From JAUIAI01 sp045106815 (GTDB lineage: Bacteria > Pseudomonadota > Gammaproteobacteria > Burkholderiales > Burkholderiaceae_E): a stretch of DNA of 64,000 nt. Shown piece after piece: positions 60,195 through 64,000 of this stretch (position 1 is the first letter of the stretch; each line of letters begins with the position of its first letter). Position numbers and translations under genes: made by a program. The notes under the pieces were generated by a model, which was not told the origin of the DNA, did not search any database, and saw only the letters and a list, made by a program, of their open reading frames with translations. The stretch covers positions 107,367 through 171,366 of the forward strand of contig JBGCFG010000057.1 in NCBI GenBank assembly GCA_045106815.1. Direction: 5' to 3'.

Positions 60195-60596
60195 CTATTT
60201 TGTGCTCGCACATGCAAAGCATAGTAGCGCTGCCGGGTCTACGGCAAGACGTTTCGGATCAATCGCCTCTTCGCATGCTCGGCACAGGCCATAATCGCCA
60301 ACTATGCCTTCATCAACCCGGGCGAGCGCGACATTGATGCGCTGAAGATGCGCCTGTCGCCGCTGCGCCTCGGCTCTCGCCATCGCCTGCATCTGGAGGG
60401 CATCCATTCTGGAGAGCCTGCCCACTTTTGACTGATCGAGCTCTACCGCATCGCCTGTGTCGCCGGCCGCGGTGTCAGCTGCGCTTAGTTCGTGCGCCAG
60501 CGCTTCGAGGCGCTTGCGCCAGGCGCCCAAGTCGGCGAGCGAAAAGCCCGCCTCATTGCCTGGCTGGTCGGAGTCTGAGGGTTGGTCCAGTGGCAC
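60195..60596 (-). CDS. DksA/TraR-type zinc finger protein
   Basis: A 133-residue protein with a helical coiled-coil-like part (about 45-95) and a C-terminal C4 zinc finger, CRACEEAIDPKRL followed by CFAC (C-x2-C-x17-C-x2-C). This is the DksA/TraR arrangement; such proteins bind RNA polymerase in the secondary channel. The DxxDA tip of DksA is not clear; residues near DALQMQAMARAEAQ may be its place. The start is GTG 60596 with no ribosome site evident. It follows the 2-hydroxyacid dehydrogenase gene by 30 nt. Confidence 0.8.
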   Translation of the reverse strand: MPLDQPSDSDQPGNEAGFSLADLGAWRKRLEALAHELSAADTAAGDTGDAVELDQSKVGRLSRMDALQMQAMARAEAQRRQAHLQRINVALARVDEGIVGDYGLCRACEEAIDPKRLAVDPAALLCFACASTK

Positions 60597-60626
60597 GCGC
60601 GTGTCCGCTTGGTCGGAGCCTTGGGC

Positions 60627-61634
60627 TTACCAGGGTTGACCCGCGCGCGCGGTACCCGTCATGACTTGATTCTGCAGCGGTTCGCCTGCAACCGCTCGCT
60701 GAATATTGGCAGCCACAAATTGCCAGCGCCGCTCAATCTGGGCACGCGTCATGGCGCTTTCATGCGCGCTCAGCAGGGTGTTGTCTAACTTGTGAAAGTC
60801 GTAATTGCTTGGCCACACCTCAGGTTTGCCGACGGCGTTGTAGTTGTACCAGGTGTCGATAATGGCGCCACCAATCTGGCGGTTCTTGAGAGCGTCATAC
60901 AGGTCTTTCTCGGCAATCACTTCGCCTCGCGCAACGTTGATGATGACCGCATCCGGTTTCATGAGTGCAAGCCGCTGTGCGTTAATTAGATGCCGGGTGT
61001 CGTCATTCAGGTCGCACGCCAAAACAACGAAATCACTTTCCCTGAGTAACTCATCCAACCTGTCGGACTGACCGAGCCAGGCAAGGTTGACAGGCGTCGC
61101 CTGTTGGCTGCGCCGTATGCCGACGACTCTCATGTCGAACGCGGCAGCGCGTTTGGCTACGGCCTCACCGATATGGCCATAGCCGACAATGCCGACGGTC
61201 TTACCTTTCACTTCACCATGCAATGGACCTGCGCCAGGCATCTTTCCGGCCCATCCGAGGGTACGGAAATCAGCATCCATTTTGCGGAGGCCCAGTGACC
61301 ATTCGAGCATGCCGAGCAGAATGTACTCGGCAATCGCGGATTCATGCTCAAAGCAATTACACACCGGTACACCCGCCGGCATTCTGGCTTCGGTTGTGAA
61401 GTTATAGCCTGTCCAGGGAATTTGAAATATTTTGAGCTGCGGCGTCTCCGGCCAGGCTTGACCCGGGATGTTGCCACCAACGATTGCATCTGAAGCGGTG
61501 GCAAGGTCAGCAAACGCGGCCGGGTCGTCGCTGCGGGAGTCCCATGACAGAATTTTCCAGTCGGCGGGCAGGTGTCGACGGATATCGTCGACATGATTGG
61601 GGGCGATAAAGCCCTGCATCAGGACAGTTGGCAT
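60627..61634 (-). CDS. D-isomer-specific 2-hydroxyacid dehydrogenase family protein
   Basis: A 335-residue NAD(P)-dependent enzyme. The nucleotide fold has KTVGIVGYGHIGEAVAKRA (about 144-162), the catalytic arginine is in VARGEVI (about 235) and the histidine in LLSAHES (about 295). The usual Glu-Pro-Leu stretch is altered (TWYNYNAVGKPEVWP), so the catalytic glutamate is uncertain. It may act on an unusual 2-oxo acid made by the two upstream enzymes, with which it shares a strand. Confidence 0.85.
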   Translation of the reverse strand: MPTVLMQGFIAPNHVDDIRRHLPADWKILSWDSRSDDPAAFADLATASDAIVGGNIPGQAWPETPQLKIFQIPWTGYNFTTEARMPAGVPVCNCFEHESAIAEYILLGMLEWSLGLRKMDADFRTLGWAGKMPGAGPLHGEVKGKTVGIVGYGHIGEAVAKRAAAFDMRVVGIRRSQQATPVNLAWLGQSDRLDELLRESDFVVLACDLNDDTRHLINAQRLALMKPDAVIINVARGEVIAEKDLYDALKNRQIGGAIIDTWYNYNAVGKPEVWPSNYDFHKLDNTLLSAHESAMTRAQIERRWQFVAANIQRAVAGEPLQNQVMTGTARAGQPW

Positions 61635-61702
61635 GAACTGGTTAGCTCCAGAAATAGTTGGGTGTCGCGTTCGAAGGGGGGTGCATGTTCTAGCCTGGCG
61701 TG

Positions 61703-63052
61703 TCAGCTCGCGGAAGGGCTCATCATTTCTTGCATCTCCAAACGCAGCGCGACGGCCGGGTCAGTGCGATCAATTTCTACATCGTCCCAAGTTATTGATT
61801 GTCCGGCAGCGACTGCGCGGGTCAGCTTGACGTTGTGAGCCAGTCCAAGCGGAAGGCCCCCTTTAAGGAGTGACCTCTCAGCAGGCATGAGCTGCCCATA
61901 GACACGATAACCACCCTCGCCATCGAGCACCTCGCCCGCCGTCAAGTCTCTTTTGGCGGTCGCCACGACATCTGCCCGCCAACTCAGGGGCTGACCCGTC
62001 GGTTCATGGCGTAAGCCAACCGATGCCACCGAAATGCCAAGCTCAAGACCGATCAGATGATAGGGCTTGTACATGGCTGTGTAGTTGCCGGTGTCATCGG
62101 TGAGCAAGCCATATTCCTGAAAACATCGTCGCGCGTAATCCGTATCGCCTGCAAACGTTACGTAGACGCCCCAGCGCAAATCTCGGAACACTGGGCGCGT
62201 GTCTCGCTCAAGGCTGGAAACCACCTCTACTTGACCGCGCTTGCTCAGGATGCCGCCGTCAGTTTTCGGCCGTAGCAGGGTGGGCAGGTCATCGACGCCG
62301 CAGGCTGGAAACATGAGTCCGCCGTCTGGTGCGCTTAGCCCGGTCGCGTTGGCAACCGACGCCATTTCAATGGCAGATTTTGTGCCATCGAGAAACGAGT
62401 TGAACATCTGCGGATTCATGCCGCCGGCCGCCGCGTCTTCGGCCGCAATACCGTAGTGTCCCCAGACATCATCAGGCGTTGACTGGTGATAGGTAGGCAG
62501 GTACTTGGTGCCTTTGCCGGCTGCAATCACTTCAAAGCCAGCTGCCCGGGCCCAATCGACTTGCTCGCAGATCAGAGCGGGTTGGTCGCCGTAGGCAAGC
62601 GAATACACGATGCCCGCTTCGCGTGCTTTGGCGGCGAGCAGTGGTCCCGCCAGTGCATCAGCCTCGACGTTCACCATTACAATGTGTTTCCCCGCGTCAC
62701 AACAGGCCAGCACGTGTTTGATCCCAGCGGCTGGGTGACCGGTGGCATCGATGATGATGTCAATGCCATCAAAAGTAATCAGTGCCATACCGTCATCGAC
62801 GATAGCGGTTGTGCCACTATCGAGTGCAGCGCCAAGCGATGGCGCCTGATACTGTTCCGCTACCCAGCCGACACGCGCCAATGTGTCGCGCGCGCGCTGT
62901 GGCGATAAATCGGCAATTCCCACCATCTGCATGCCAGGTGTTCGAGCAACCTGCGCCAGGTACATCGCCCCAAACTTGCCAGCGCCGATCAGACCAACCC
63001 TGAGTGGTTTGCCATCGGCTTCGCGGGCTTTCAGCAGATTGAACAAGTTCAT
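61703..63052 (-). CDS. NAD(P)-dependent oxidoreductase with C-terminal SAF domain
   Basis: A 449-residue protein. The N-terminal Rossmann domain has RVGLIGAGKFGAMYLAQV (about 18-35), resembling the homoserine-dehydrogenase family, and the middle carries GKGTKYLPTYHQSTPDDVWG. The last 65 residues form a SAF-like domain (LPLGLAHNVKLTRAVAAG...ITWDDV). Start ATG 63052 overlaps the dioxygenase stop as ATGA; the longer frame to 63229 runs inside the dioxygenase gene and is not used. Substrate unknown; SAF domains often bind acidic sugars. Confidence 0.83.
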   Translation of the reverse strand: MNLFNLLKAREADGKPLRVGLIGAGKFGAMYLAQVARTPGMQMVGIADLSPQRARDTLARVGWVAEQYQAPSLGAALDSGTTAIVDDGMALITFDGIDIIIDATGHPAAGIKHVLACCDAGKHIVMVNVEADALAGPLLAAKAREAGIVYSLAYGDQPALICEQVDWARAAGFEVIAAGKGTKYLPTYHQSTPDDVWGHYGIAAEDAAAGGMNPQMFNSFLDGTKSAIEMASVANATGLSAPDGGLMFPACGVDDLPTLLRPKTDGGILSKRGQVEVVSSLERDTRPVFRDLRWGVYVTFAGDTDYARRCFQEYGLLTDDTGNYTAMYKPYHLIGLELGISVASVGLRHEPTGQPLSWRADVVATAKRDLTAGEVLDGEGGYRVYGQLMPAERSLLKGGLPLGLAHNVKLTRAVAAGQSITWDDVEIDRTDPAVALRLEMQEMMSPSAS

Positions 63053-63867
63053 GCCGCCACCTTGGTAGTCGGCCACGGCAGGCCATGTTCGTCGGCTCGC
63101 AGCAGGCATTCGTCGCTGAGCATTTGAATGGGTGTGAAATCTCGATGCGCGATGTACTCGGGGCGGTGGTGGCGAGTAATGTGGTTGCTGACGGCGCAAA
63201 GGCTCAGATAAATAATCACCCGGTTCCACGGCGTCATATTGGGCGGCGATCCATGCACCAGGCAGCTATGAAAGAGCAGCATGGAACCGGCCGGACCCTT
63301 TGGTGCAACGATACCGCCGGCATCAACCAGTTCTGTCACCTTGGCATTGTCGAGCGTCCACAGGGGATAACTTGTGGTGGTCAGATCATGGCCCGCTTCG
63401 ACAACGCCCTCACGATGGGACCCCGGTATGAAATAGAGCGGTCCGTTGAATTCGTTGACCTCATCGAGAAACACCGACACGTTCATGGCCCGCGGCTCAG
63501 GCATGCCGTCGTCGCGGTGCCAGGTGCCAAAGTCCTGGTGCCATTGCCAGACGTCGCCATCAAAGGCCTGCTTCCCATTGACTTTGTACTGGTGCATGTA
63601 GACAGCTTCGCCGAGCAAGTCCTGAACGGGTTGCACCATGCGCGGGTGACGCCCCAACTTTGCGAACGCATCGTTGAACGTATGCGCGGCAAATCCTGTG
63701 CGGGGGGTTTTGCCGTCTTTCTCTCGCACGATTTCCGGCCGATCATCTTTGTAAATGACCGGCACTTGATCCCGAATGACCTGAATCTCTTCAGCGGAAA
63801 AGTGGTTAGGGAAAAACAGGTAACCGTCTCGTTCGAACTGATCAACCTGCTCGGCGGTAAGTTTCAT
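63049..63867 (-). CDS. Phytanoyl-CoA dioxygenase family protein, EctD-like
   Basis: A 272-residue Fe(II)/2-oxoglutarate dioxygenase. WQWHQDFGTWHRDDGMPEPR (about 107-126) holds the H-x-D iron ligands in an ectoine-hydroxylase-like setting, and the distal His is probably in LVHGSPPN. FIPGSHREG is the family's core motif. Its neighbours are oxidoreductases rather than ectoine genes, so another hydroxylation is more likely. It leads the SAF-oxidoreductase gene with ATGA overlap. Confidence 0.85.
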   Translation of the reverse strand: MKLTAEQVDQFERDGYLFFPNHFSAEEIQVIRDQVPVIYKDDRPEIVREKDGKTPRTGFAAHTFNDAFAKLGRHPRMVQPVQDLLGEAVYMHQYKVNGKQAFDGDVWQWHQDFGTWHRDDGMPEPRAMNVSVFLDEVNEFNGPLYFIPGSHREGVVEAGHDLTTTSYPLWTLDNAKVTELVDAGGIVAPKGPAGSMLLFHSCLVHGSPPNMTPWNRVIIYLSLCAVSNHITRHHRPEYIAHRDFTPIQMLSDECLLRADEHGLPWPTTKVAA

Positions 63868-63895
63868 GGTGTCTGTCCTGGTGGGTCTAATTGAG

Positions 63896-64000
63896 TTAGG
63901 CGGCCGCTTGATTTGAAGCGTCGTTACTGTTCGGGTGGTGATGCAGGATCAGCTTCAGCGAACGATCAGCGTGCTGACGCGATAGCTTTTCCGCCTGGCG
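63896..64000 (-). CDS. C-terminus of an unidentified gene (partial)
   Basis: An open minus-strand frame enters at 64000 and ends at TAA (63898-63896), giving 34 residues with a helical RQAEKLSRQHADRSLKLIL part and a polar tail. Its place 29 nt before the dioxygenase start makes it the previous gene of the same strand; a regulator is possible, but nothing shown here decides it. Confidence 0.4.
   Translation of the reverse strand, partial: RQAEKLSRQHADRSLKLILHHHPNSNDASNQAAA

Overview
The window looks like chromosomal DNA from a betaproteobacterium, probably Burkholderiales. The basis is the tightly overlapping rnfB-like/nth/DUF1841 operon, scattered polyhydroxyalkanoate (PHA) genes (intracellular depolymerase, thiolase, PHA-system protein), an MrpAB-fused antiporter operon, RecBCD, and even GC-rich coding. 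No rRNA, tRNA, CRISPR array or transposase gene was recognised. The assignment is inference; nothing in the window names the species.

Layout. 1-13 kb is housekeeping and transport: DUF2855, a DUF2848/threonine ammonia-lyase pair, an MltB-type transglycosylase/EamA transporter/quinone oxidoreductase operon, a lipoprotein, hemL, a nucleotidyltransferase-like/2H-phosphoesterase pair and an MFS carrier. 12-16 kb is a minus-strand run in which four genes overlap stop-to-start (rnfB-like, nth, DUF1841, esterase), followed by a thiolase. 16-21.6 kb holds phaZ, a 1176-residue multidomain oxidoreductase and its 7Fe ferredoxin. 22.4-31 kb holds DUF3135, pncB, PHA and acyl-CoA-binding proteins and the six-gene mrp operon. 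31-42 kb holds DUF924, a CopD-like protein, recC-recB-recD and a PhoD-like phosphatase. 42.4-51.4 kb holds a hydantoinase A/B operon led by a divergent AroQ paralogue, then an RND pump with its adaptor. 60-64 kb holds TfoX, DksA-like and dehydrogenase/dioxygenase genes.

The most unusual feature is at 21735-22260, between fdxA and the DUF3135 gene. Two roughly 200-bp nested palindromes lie in opposite orientation. Each has a perfect 36-bp outer stem and a perfect 24-bp inner stem. The stem sequences differ strongly between copies, yet every change is matched on the partner arm. The unpaired parts are conserved: a 43-nt apical segment differs at one base, a 30-nt side hairpin at five and a 12-nt strand at one. 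I could not assign this to a known repeat family.

The second notable region is 51.4-59.7 kb, a metal/redox accessory segment. It contains a CsoR-like regulator with a His-rich protein, HupE and a membrane-anchor protein, an ArsR-rhodanese regulator divergent from a sterol-desaturase-like gene, a DUF411 protein and a CDF-like carrier. It is full of broken genes: a truncated cytochrome c, the last 66 codons of a multicopper oxidase, an internally deleted second copy of the RND permease 3' end, and a DoxX-like gene frameshifted at a T6 run. The intact RND gene and its remnant flank the segment in direct orientation, which suggests it was assembled by recombination.
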